A stretch of DNA of 64,000 nucleotides, from positions 15,939,816 through 16,003,815 of the forward strand of contig CM020619.1 in the NCBI GenBank assembly GCA_009829735.1. The letters are read 5' to 3'. This DNA is from Pyropia yezoensis (taxonomy: Eukaryota; Rhodophyta; Bangiophyceae; Bangiales; Bangiaceae). Below are positions 21,145 to 30,432 of the stretch, piece by piece. The translations under genes and the position numbers were made by a program. Every line of letters begins with the position of its first letter. Position 1 is the first letter of the stretch. The notes under the pieces are model-generated. The model was not told the origin of the DNA, did not search any database, and worked only from the letters and a program-made list of their open reading frames with translations.

Positions 21145-22175
21145 CTTAACAAGATGTCCATTGACAGAGGCAGTAGAAAGCAGAAGAAAAAACGCGGGCC
21201 TTCAAATGGTGACGACATGTTTTCAGGAACCGAAGGAGCGTCTGGCACCGGTTTTGATGGCGGTCGCTGCTTCAGTTCCGCTGGCCGTTTGAGCAGTCTT
21301 TGGCCATAATTCCTTTCTCGCGGCAGCAGAGGCAGAGACCATCACGCATGAAGCGCTGACGCTCTTCAGGCGCAAGGTTCTCGACTTTGATGCTGGAGAT
21401 ATCCATTGGAATCACACCCGTCGTGGACAGCTTCGCAGCTGAGCCGCCGAGGTGCGTCGATGCACCAGCCTTGGCAGCCTCCACGCGCAGAGCGTTAAGC
21501 ATGAGATATTCAAGATCTGGGTAGGTCTTCAGACAAAGAGCCTGCCAGATGTCCCGCTTCTAGCCTCGGGTGTAGCGGTCAATCTTCGTGGCTTCCTCGA
21601 TGTCAAAGATGTCCAAGAGGACGCTCAGAAAGGTTCTGTTGAACGTTCAGACGTGTTTGATCTGGCGCCACGAGGGCAGCTTGTCTCGTGCCGCCTGTGT
21701 TTTGTTCGATGGACTGAATCGTCGCATTAGCGCAGAGCGGAAAGAATCCCAGTTAGGGACAGCTGCAGTCTGACTGTAGACCTTTCACCAGTCAAACTCT
21801 TCACCGTAGAGGAACTTGCAAGCGATACTGCACGCGTCGTTGGGGTCACTCAGTCGCACATAGAAATCCATATGCGAGCACCACGGTTCAACCGTCCCAG
21901 GTTTACCGGAGAAAGCCACGGGTTTGTTCGGCCTCGCGGACCTCATGCCACTAGTAGTGGCCGTGGCCTTGGCTTTGAGAAGTTGCTGTTTAGCGTCCGC
22001 TAATTCCGTCTTGTGAGCCTAAAATTCTTCGCTCAGTTGCGAGACAAACGCTCTGTGCTGGGTCCAGGCTTCCATGGTCGGTGCGTTCGAGCCCAAGCCC
22101 GCATTGGCCGGGTTGAAGCCCGCTGGGATAGGTGCATCCATAATGTCTTGGGTTCAAGTCCAATGCAAGCAAACG
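21145..22175 (-). pseudogene. gag: Broken gag of the second-family element
   Basis: A zinc knuckle at about 21300-21345 reads CLCCREKGIMAKDC, with Ile where CX2CX4HX4C needs His. Upstream, short frames with gag-like composition run to about 22170. Stops and frameshifts prevent a continuous reading. Confidence 0.6.
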
Positions 22176-22492
22176 TACTACTCAGATTGATCAAGACTTG
22201 CCTCGGGAGGACCCCAAGCAAGATCACGGACCTGTGGGATAGGATTTCGTCAGCAGCAGTAGTGGTGTACACGATTTGAATAACTGCTGCGGTGGTTGCT
22301 GCGACGTTCCAAACGATGTACAGCACTACTTCGTAAAGCCCAAGAAATTCGGTTGCAATCACACAGACGGATTACTCAGAAGCGCCCGTGCACGGGCCCG
22401 AGTCGGGCGGTGTCGGATTTCCAGGCGGACTGGGATTGCCGGGGTAGGGATGGAGGATGCGCCCGCCGAGGGGTTGTGTGCCCTCAGGCGGG

Positions 22493-22656
22493 CGTGTGCC
22501 TGCGGGGGACCGCGTGCCGACGGCGGACCGCGTGCCGACGGGGGGCCGCGTGCCGACAAACCGAGGGCCGTGAAGGTGCCACGAGCCGTCGGAGGTGCGC
22601 GGACCGTCGGGGGTGCGCGTGCCGTCGGGGGTGCGCGGATCGTCGAGGGGGTGCGC
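22493..22656. repeat. 18-bp GC-rich minisatellite
   Basis: Consecutive units related to cgtgccgacggcggaccg and then to cggaccgtcgggggtgcg, about eight copies with growing divergence. All reading frames stay open across it, giving PRADGG-type or RTPDG-type repeats. These are a by-product of the 18-bp period and not evidence of a gene. Confidence 0.7.
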
Positions 22657-23933
22657 AGCGGCGGGGTGCCACGTGACGTGGACCCCGTATCGCGCGTCGA
22701 GGCCGCCAAGGATATCGGGCAGGCCGCCAGTGCTGAGGAAGAGTATTCCGAATCTGATGTGCATCTCAATGGGCTTCAACAATCGGTTAGCCAAAACAAA
22801 AATTCCGTGAAAAAAAACTACAGGATTGTGTCACGAAATTGTTCGTTCGGTGTGATTCGTGCAACCCGCTACGTTCGTCTTACGATGCCCGTGGCAAGCC
22901 GAACGCAGGGGGCAACACGACTGCACAATCGCAGGTGGAGCCAAATCGAAAAGGGAATCGCAAGTCACCGCCAGGTAGATAGTCCAACTATCTGAAGCTA
23001 CCACATGTGAGGAACCACGCACACTTGGGCAGCTCTCACCTGACCTCTGGTGGTGCCAGCGACCTGTGCCAGCCCACAGGGCGACAGGATGCGGGGAAGA
23101 GGATGGAGCTGGTGACGGTGGTGGGTCTGCAGAAGAGGACGGCGCGACGTCGGTCGTGATCGAGGGGGGTTCAAAGGCTTAAGGTCGTCTTTGGTCTGTG
23201 TCTATGGTTGCTCGTCCGGTCTCCCCCGGTGGCGCCGACACCAACGCACTATGTACTCGCGTCGGGGCACCCGAGGTGCTTCAAAGCATGCGTTCCCCCG
23301 TTGCGCCGCTGGTAGGCACAAAACGGCCCAGAAACGAAACATGGCTCTCAAAGCAAAGCATGGGCGGGCGTGCACACTAAAGGAGTGCAGCCCCAGTTTG
23401 CCCTAAACGGAAGAGTACGGCGTGCGGCGCCTAGTGCGCCGCCCCAGCCGGCCCCAGACGCAAGTCGGCTCGAGGGTCCGAGAGGCGTGTAAGCACGCTT
23501 CGATCGAGTCGACCGAATCGGCCAGCCGGCTAGCCAGTCACATTGCTGCAATCCTGCAGCGAGGACATTCTAACGGACTTGCCAGCCGTGGCATATGTGG
23601 CTCGTCATGGGTGCTGACGTAGCCGCCTTTCGACAGGCCATGATGGGCTGTCGATGGCTGCTGTCGTGCGGCCGGCAGACACCGTAAGACAGCGGCTGAC
23701 TCATCCCGAGTCTGGAAGATACACCGCGTCATGCCCGACAATACAAGAAGTTGATCCATGTTGCCAGGAGCTGGTTCGGCAGGATCTGTAAGCAGAGGTC
23801 CCAGATATTATCGCTCAGGTATTAGGCATGGGATTAGGGGGGAATTCCTTACACTGACGCGCTGGGCTCCTACAAGCAATTTTCATCTACGCTTGTCCCT
23901 CTACGGCTGCTCTTTGTAAGACACCCCCGGGCG
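22657..23933. other. No gene recognised
   Basis: Only short frames. The 3' half is more AT-rich. It lies between the decayed retroelement and the ORF at 23934. No RNA gene or element ends could be identified. Confidence 0.4.
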
Positions 23934-25529
23934 TTGCAGGGGCAGCCGAGCCCGCCCGCCCCGGTGGCGGGGCGCCCCCCCGTCCAGCGCCGGGCGGTCA
24001 AGTCCGCGGGGGGGGGGGACGCCGACGGGTTTGGCAAGCTGCGCCACCAGCTCGAGGTCCTTGCCGAGGCCGCGACCAAGCAGCGGATCATGATCGCCAG
24101 GGCCATTCAAGGGGCGGCAAGAACCCTGTGCGCGGCCGCAGATGGGGACATCCGCGCGTACATGACCTTTTTACCCATTGGCGACCTGACCGACGCCACG
24201 GCATGCGGGTGGCAGTGGATGGCGGCGGTCATGTCATGCAAAGGCGCCTGTCGGGATGGACGTTCTTCGGCCGCGCGAGTGGGCGCCGCGTGTACCTGCA
24301 AGCACGACGGCCAGCGCTACATGATGTCGGTGAAGAAAGCCCCCCATGCGGGGTTTTCGGAGGCGATTGCAGCCGCTGCCAACGTTCTTGCAGGCGCCAC
24401 CGACCTGCCATGCAGCAGAAGCATACCCTTCCCTGGAGACAAGGCCGCGTTCACGACGGTGGCCACGACCACGGCGATGGTCGTGGCCCAGGCTGTGCCA
24501 CAGGCCGTCAAGCTGTTGGCGGGTGTCCTTGTCGACGACGCCCTCAAGGCGGGGCCGCCTCCCGCCGGCGACCTGCCCGGGGACGCCGCCGAGAGGAAAT
24601 GGCTCCAGGCAAAGGCCGCTTCCAAGGTGGCGGCAGCGCTGTTGGCGGGCGCGGTCAAGGTGCGGGACGCACAATGGCCGCAAGAGTTTCCAGTCCCGGT
24701 TCGTGCGCTCGTGCACGGCGCCATGAGCAGCGTCTTTGAGCGATACAAGTACATACAGATGCGGCCAGGCAAAAAGCGAGGAGCGGCCCCGGTGCTGGCC
24801 ATGACCCTCGGGGAGGACAAGCGCACGTCGTGCTGGCAGTATTTCTTACCCCTGCTGCTCGAGGTGCAGGCAGCCCTGGCCGCGCGGGGCGTGGCAACCA
24901 TCCCCATTCTTCGGAGGGGACACCCCCCCACGTGTCGCTACACAGCCGTGACGCCGTCGCTGCTGCGTACCGCGATTCAAGCGGCCGGCCTCGCCTGCCA
25001 CGGCCGCTGGATGGCGGTGCATCGCGGGCTCGGTGGCACCGGGCCGGCCAAGACCAACGCTGTGCGTGCGCTGGCGCACATGGCGGGGATGGGCACCCAC
25101 AAGACCGCCTTCCGCAAGTCTGTGCTCTCAGACGGGACGGAGATTTTCTTTATGGACGCCCGCCCCGCCACGGCCGCCGAGACCGTGGCCGCCGCGACGG
25201 CGCACGTGCGGCGCAGGATGGGTTCCAAGCGCCCGGGCGGCGCTGCGCCCAGCATCGAATCCCAAGAGGCGGCGATGGCATTGAACCTTAGCGACGCCTC
25301 GGTCCTGGTGTGCAAGATGGGGTTGGACCTATGTAACAATGCGGTAGCCACTGCAGTGTCAGACCGGCCTCACCTGTTGGACTTTCTGTTCGCCGCCTGT
25401 ATAGACGCTCGCCGGCGGGCAAAGGCGGTCCTGGTGGCATGCTGCCCCGCCCTGCGGGCTGCCATGGCCTTGACGCCGCTGGCGGCTGCAGCCGTGGGGG
25501 ATGATGTGCAGCAGAAGGCCGAGGTGTAA
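23934..25529 (+). CDS. Unrecognised Ala-rich protein with Cys/His cluster
   Basis: The open frame has 531 codons. It has no ATG at its head: the first ATG is 24090, giving 479 residues. A pyrimidine-poor but AG-ended site (gttgcag, just before 23940) could be an acceptor for an upstream exon, so the 5' end is uncertain. The start of the frame is Pro-rich. A Cys/His cluster (CKGACRDG...CTCKHDGQ) lies about 55 residues after the ATG. Then comes a long, mostly helical, Ala/Val-rich part and a basic C-terminal third with HKTAFRKSV and MGSKRPGG. The composition is protein-like throughout. No family was recognised. Its position 2.5 kb upstream of the NTPase-nuclease gene on the same strand may be chance. 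Confidence 0.5.
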   Translation: MQGQPSPPAPVAGRPPVQRRAVKSAGGGDADGFGKLRHQLEVLAEAATKQRIMIARAIQGAARTLCAAADGDIRAYMTFLPIGDLTDATACGWQWMAAVMSCKGACRDGRSSAARVGAACTCKHDGQRYMMSVKKAPHAGFSEAIAAAANVLAGATDLPCSRSIPFPGDKAAFTTVATTTAMVVAQAVPQAVKLLAGVLVDDALKAGPPPAGDLPGDAAERKWLQAKAASKVAAALLAGAVKVRDAQWPQEFPVPVRALVHGAMSSVFERYKYIQMRPGKKRGAAPVLAMTLGEDKRTSCWQYFLPLLLEVQAALAARGVATIPILRRGHPPTCRYTAVTPSLLRTAIQAAGLACHGRWMAVHRGLGGTGPAKTNAVRALAHMAGMGTHKTAFRKSVLSDGTEIFFMDARPATAAETVAAATAHVRRRMGSKRPGGAAPSIESQEAAMALNLSDASVLVCKMGLDLCNNAVATAVSDRPHLLDFLFAACIDARRRAKAVLVACCPALRAAMALTPLAAAAVGDDVQQKAEV

Positions 25530-26341
25530 TGCCAAGCACTGGAGCTGCAGAAGACCCTCCCCGCCTGCCTGCAGCCGCCTGCGCGGCGCGTGGGGAGCGG
25601 CAAGCGCCGGTCGCCACAGAAGCCATAACCGCCTGGCAAGACTGGTGGTGCCGGTGATGGCGGGGGGCAAGGCGCAGATGTGCGCCCGCCTGGCAAACGC
25701 CGCAAGCGTGGTGGTGGTTGTGCCGGAGACGGCGGCGGTTGTAGCGGCGGTGTTGGCGGCGGTCGTGGCGGCGGCGGCGACGGTGAGGGCGACGACGACG
25801 GTGGTGGCGATGGAGGAGGTCAAGGTGGCGTGGCGGTGGTCAAGGTGACGGTAACGGTGACGGTAGTGACCAAGGTGTGGTGGCCGCTGCCAAACCCAAT
25901 GAGGCGCCGCCGGGGCCTGGGGCAGAAAAATCGGCCCCAGTAGACAAGCAGCAGCCATTGCGTTTGCCGGGGACACAACGCCATCCTAGGATCCGCTGCC
26001 GGCGGCGACTGGTGCTCCAAGCCCGATTGCCCCCACAATACCACCGCGGGGTGGTTGCGACGGCTCGGCGCGAGGAGCAGGCTGCCAAGCGGCGGAAAGT
26101 GCGGGGGCGCTTTGGAGGCACTGGCGCACACAAGTGGGTCATTGACACTGCCTGTGCAGAGACGGCTGTCGCTGCCGATGCTGCTGGTGCTGCTGGTGCC
26201 ACACCTCCGCCATCATCTCTGGCACCTGCGGCGGCTGTAGCTGCCAACGGGCAGCGTCGTCGTCCGCCAGCGTGCACCTCCGAGGGCGCAACCTAAGCCG
26301 CGTCGGGTGCATCCTTTCGTGAGCGCTCCGGGGGCGTAAAG
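25530..26341. other. Simple-sequence-rich spacer
   Basis: Contains a ggcggt/gacggt-type stretch (about 25730-25870) that keeps several frames open and gives Gly- or Val/Thr-rich pseudo-proteins. No supported gene. Confidence 0.4.
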
Positions 26342-26734
26342 ATGAGTCGAGCGCAGGCTAACTGCGCGTCAACGCGCGACGCGGAAGCAGACAAGGCCCT
26401 GTACGACCGCGTGACGGCGACGACGCTCAAGGTCGGGAGCGACGCGGCGTTGTGGGCTGCTGCACAGGCGGCGGTCAAGCTGCGGGACACTGCGGAGTCC
26501 GACCTGATGCCGCGGACTTATGGAGGAGAGAAAAATCTTCAAAATTGCGACGACTTCAGAAATCGCCTTCTGAGGGCCCGTGTAGGCCGACTCGGGGGTG
26601 ACTTTCGAACTGGCACAATCTTCAAAGCCCTTTATCTCCGTTCGACCGACCTCAAGAATAATGAGATTTCTATCGTCGTCCGCCCTATTGATTCCACAGG
26701 TAGAGAACGAACGGTATCTAGAAAAGCACTATAA
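26342..26734 (+). CDS. Possible small ORF
   Basis: ATG to stop, 130 codons. The first 60 residues are an Ala-rich, helix-like segment (ALWAAAQAAVKLRDT) similar in style to the ORF that ends at 25529. The second half is basic and polar. No family was recognised and there is no conservation evidence, so it may be a chance frame or a fragment of a mobile element. Confidence 0.2.
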   Translation: MSRAQANCASTRDAEADKALYDRVTATTLKVGSDAALWAAAQAAVKLRDTAESDLMPRTYGGEKNLQNCDDFRNRLLRARVGRLGGDFRTGTIFKALYLRSTDLKNNEISIVVRPIDSTGRERTVSRKAL

Positions 26735-28026
26735 TACGTTTTCGCGTCGAGGCAGTGCACGAAAGTTCAACACAAACTATGTACAACGGCAAGTCGGCTA
26801 CTTTGCTCGTGACACGTACTCAAAAGGTCTCGACTACGACGTAATCAGGTGTGATCCGGCGTGGTCGCACGTCACGTCCGGGTTTTGTGAACCTGATGTG
26901 TACTGTACGTACCCAAGCCGATCCCACGCTACTGCATGTTTGAGCCTGTCCCAACCGCCATCTCTGTTACAGGATGGCCGCCGTCTTCCCCCTACCGACG
27001 CTGCAGAGGCCAACCGACAGCTCTATCCCAGCTATCACTATGATAGTGCGTCCCGTAAAAAGTGGACGTGCTCGTGTCGTGTTCATGTCAAATATCGGCC
27101 ACTGGACCAATCAAACCCACACTACACGACCCGTGCACGTCCACATTTTACGGGACGCACAATACTGCAGCCACCTCCAGGGGCGAGGCCCCTTGATCAA
27201 GGGGATGTACGTTGTTGTTGCTTGTGTCTAAACGGGGGATGAAGACCGAGGCGGGCGGGGGGGGAGGGGGGGGGAGTAGGATGAACAGGTGGAGTGCGAC
27301 GCTGATGGTTCTTGGCGTGGAGAAGAGTGTGCCTGTTTCGGTGGACAATTTAAGGCGGGGGCGTGGGGGGGGGGGAGTGTGGATGTCAGGCTCTGACACG
27401 ACAGCTTCAGTCTCTTGTCTCTGCTTTTGATCTCCTGTGCTGCACTTTTTCGTTTGCAAGTGGTGCGTGCTCCTGCGGCAGCCGCGCCCGTCGACACACT
27501 GGCGGTCGGGCACCGTGATCGGGACAACGTGCGTTTCCGTCTGGATCCTGTGAGGTGAAGTCGGACCGACGTGTATAGGCAGGTGGGGAGGGGGGGAAGT
27601 GGCTACGCCGATGCGCCCTGGTGGGGAGGAGGGTGCGTTCGCTCGCGTGGACACTAGAGGAGATGCGGGGCGGGGGGAGGAGATCAGAATCTGACATGGT
27701 GTCCAAGCACCTGCATCTGCTCGTAGCGCCTTTTTGTAACTGTATGTATTTCTCTATCCTTGTCTTCCGAATGGCCATGCAGTCAAAGCGTGTGGCATAG
27801 GTTCCATTCCATGGTGGCCTTTGTCGTTTCTGCGGTTCCCGGAGTGTGCGGCAAGCCGAGCTGCGGCTTGCACCCATCACGCCGCTTCGGATGTCGTCCG
27901 GCGCCAGGACGGTTCGGAACTTGTCCATGGCCTTACCCGTCCACCCGTTGTCATCCTGCGGCACCCTCTGATAGCGTTTTGGAGCAGGGTCGACTTGTGG
28001 CTGCCACTGCCAAGGCGCCCCCTGGA
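26735..28026. other. Spacer upstream of the NTPase-nuclease gene
   Basis: Composition is nearer average than the surroundings. G-runs occur at 27245-27275 and 27358-27380. The frame of the downstream gene is open back to 27760, without a convincing start there. No supported gene. Confidence 0.4.
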
Positions 28027-30432
28027 ATGAACGGCGAGGGCAACAAGTCGGTGGGCATTGCGCGCGTCGGGCATGCACTCAACCTCGCCGAGAAGGCGGC
28101 AATAGCATTATGCTCATCTTTTGTCGAGCTTATTGGGGCTGTCGGCCCCGTCCGGAGTGCGGACAGCAATCCAGTGTTCGAGAGTTCCCTGGCGACGAGC
28201 CCTGGAAAGCCGCCGGTCGTCGTCGAGTGCGCGTCAGAGGTTCGGGCCGTGTACGACGCCCTTTACGAGGTGACGCGCACGCCGGCCGTCCTGCCCATGA
28301 AGGAGCTGATTGTGAAGACTGGCTCGACCCCGGACCAACAGAAACGGTACGCAGACACGCGGTACGGCGCCGTTGGCATAGTGGCCGGGTCTGGCAGCGG
28401 CAAGACGTATCTCTTGGAGCAAGTCGCCTCACAGGCGCGCGGCGCCTCAGCCTACGAGGCGCACGAGGCAACTATGGTGACTTTTTGCCAGTCTTTGCGC
28501 CCGTACGTCGTCAACGTTAACCTCCATTGGAAGCTGAGGATTGAAGAAGCGGCGCTGGTCACCAGTGACGAGGTTACATTCTCCTTTGACGGCCTTGTTA
28601 ACCTGCGCTTGCTCTTCATGCACTACGCGGACTTGACGGCAAGCCACCTCGATTCCCACTTCACCCGTTTTGTCTCAGCCGTTGATGAGGTGGTGCGCTC
28701 GAAGCAGCTCTCTGCGAAAGATCTCCATTATGAAGCGGTAGCGCTGCTTCAGACGGGCATCGGTGCTGAGGGTGGATAGGTTGTCCCCGTCGTGCTTGTG
28801 GACGAGGTGGGCCGGGCGGACGACATGAAGGAGGAGGCCTCCAGGATCCTACTGAACTTCATGAAGAAGCCCAAGCTCTACAGTGTCAACGACCAGCTTC
28901 ACTCGCCAGCCACGCTCCTGCCGTCTGGGGCATGCAACATCAGTCAAGGTGCGGGCGGGAATGTCATTACAACCTTCTTGTCTTCATCTCTGTCGGCGAA
29001 GTGTGCAACTCTTTGCGGGCGTCGCATCACCACAGTCGGCGGACTTTTTAGTAAAGACGCTCTCGCCTTTCAAGATCTCTTCATCGACGTCCTCCTCCGA
29101 GTCGCCTGGTCCAACAAGCACTACGTAGCTATGGATGAGGCTCAGTCTGGATCTCGTGATGCTCTGCAGGCGTTCTTAGGCGCTCGGGCGGAGCTGGAGG
29201 GGTCCGGCTCGGAGCAGGAGAAGATGGCGGCCTTCGAGGCCATGAGAACTGCCTTGACACCCATTGCTAACGGGATGTGTTACTGTGCTGGGGGCCACAC
29301 GAGGACTGCGGTGGTGCTCCACAATGAGCTTATGGGAGCTGGTGCGGCGCGCCGCCCGGCGCCACTGCTCGCGGTAATCAACTCCGCATCTTCCAAGCTG
29401 TTGCTGTCGGAAGCCGAGATTTGCTGGATGTCCGCCTCTGACGATGACCGGGACAATTTCCTGGCCGCCCTGACTTTTGGAGAGAGGGTATCGCGTTCGC
29501 AAGTGTGCTTCCCCGAGCGACGAGACCCCAGCATGGGCATGACCCTGTCGAATAAGGTTCTGTACGATGAAGCACGGCTCAAGGGTCTCGTGGTCGGTGG
29601 TGGGGAGCGCTTCCAGCCGGTTGTCCCGTCGGTGGCTCTGTTTCTGCTCATGGAACACGCTCAAAGCTCCCACTTCTATCCCATCCTGTGCGCCGAGCTG
29701 GGTCTAGGCGCTGAGGAGCCCGACACGTTTTCTCTAACTCGCCAAGTCCCGTGGATGCGGTGGGAGGACTTCTTCATGCGGTATCAAGCGGCGCAGTCCG
29801 TGGCGCGTTCACTACGCAAGGAGCTCTTCAAGGCCGTTCCGCTCTTCACGCTCTTGGCCCCTGGTGGATCGATTCACATGGGGGACGGCCCGCTGCTGCA
29901 CACTGTCCTGGTGGACGGCTCTACCGCGCGTACTCAAGTGCTACAGCGCGACTTGGTGGCCATCCTGAGCGCGAGGGGTCGCGGTGTCGGACAGGAGCGG
30001 GGCAAGACGATCTACCAGCTGCCGTTCGGTACGATGGGGGCGGACGCGGTTGTCTTTTACCGCACAGTTGGCCCGAAGGGTCAATGGATCGTGGTCATCC
30101 AGCAGTTCAAACACTCGAAGGCTGATGCGTCCACTCGGTTGAGCCCTGCCAACATCATCGCAGACTGGGAGAAGCTTCCTAAGGAGGATATGATGGGCCG
30201 GAAGCTCTTCAAAGCGTGGAAGGGCCGCATTGTATACTTCAACGCGTCGAACCGTGAGCACGAGGGCTTCCCCAGTGAGCTGCTGTCCAAGGACAAGGAT
30301 GTGTCCGGCCTCTGCTCCCAGCACTCGGTGGTGGTCTCGCGGACCAACATGGCGGCTGCCCTAGGACCGACATTCTTCAACTACATCAATGCGATGGACT
30401 GGATCCACTGCGGGTCACTGCAGCCGTATTAG
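28027..30432 (+). pseudogene. Crinkler/RHS-like P-loop NTPase with restriction-endonuclease-fold domain, interrupted by TAG
   Basis: One frame of 802 codons from the ATG at 28027 (MNGEGNKS), broken only by TAG at 28777-28779 (codon 251). Before the stop, an N-terminal region is followed by Walker A (GSGSGKT, residues 121-127) in VGIVAGSGSGKTYLLEQ. Just after the stop comes Walker B as VVLVDEVG, with the acidic pair at 259-260. The stop therefore sits inside the ATPase core between two motifs of one domain. The C-terminal domain has GADAVVFY (D673) and, 20 residues on, VVIQQFK (Q693, K695), the D...QxK signature of PD-(D/E)xK nucleases. This architecture, NTPase then nuclease, is established for eukaryotic CR-effectors/Crinklers and trypanosome RHS proteins, thought to derive from transposon-linked systems. 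It may be a nonsense mutant, a read-through gene or a base error. The assignment rests on motifs only. Confidence 0.65.

Larger units (their letters stand above)
17919..22190 (-). mobile_element. Decayed second-family Ty3/gypsy element
   Basis: Minus-strand fragments in collinear order: gag with zinc knuckle, protease, RT, RNase H, integrase zinc domain, integrase core, and integrase C-terminus with the typical HNTF...LKPY ending. Gag lacks the GGGAAAC arrangement and the protein sequences differ from the family at 4182, so this is a separate lineage. Many frameshifts and stops interrupt it. Its 3' end (chromodomain and 3' LTR) is lost where the LTR at 17557-17918 joins. No 5' LTR of its own was recognised near 22 kb. 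Confidence 0.85.

Noticed and set aside
22493..22656. CRISPR-like array
   Set aside because: Units are contiguous without spacers, in eukaryotic DNA.
22276..22995. Repeat protein of PRADGG-like units
   Set aside because: The 18-bp minisatellite keeps all frames open; no start context or flanking domain.
28777..28779. Tiny intron removing the TAG of the NTPase-nuclease gene
   Set aside because: The only GT-AG pair around it would be about 8 bp, too short to splice.
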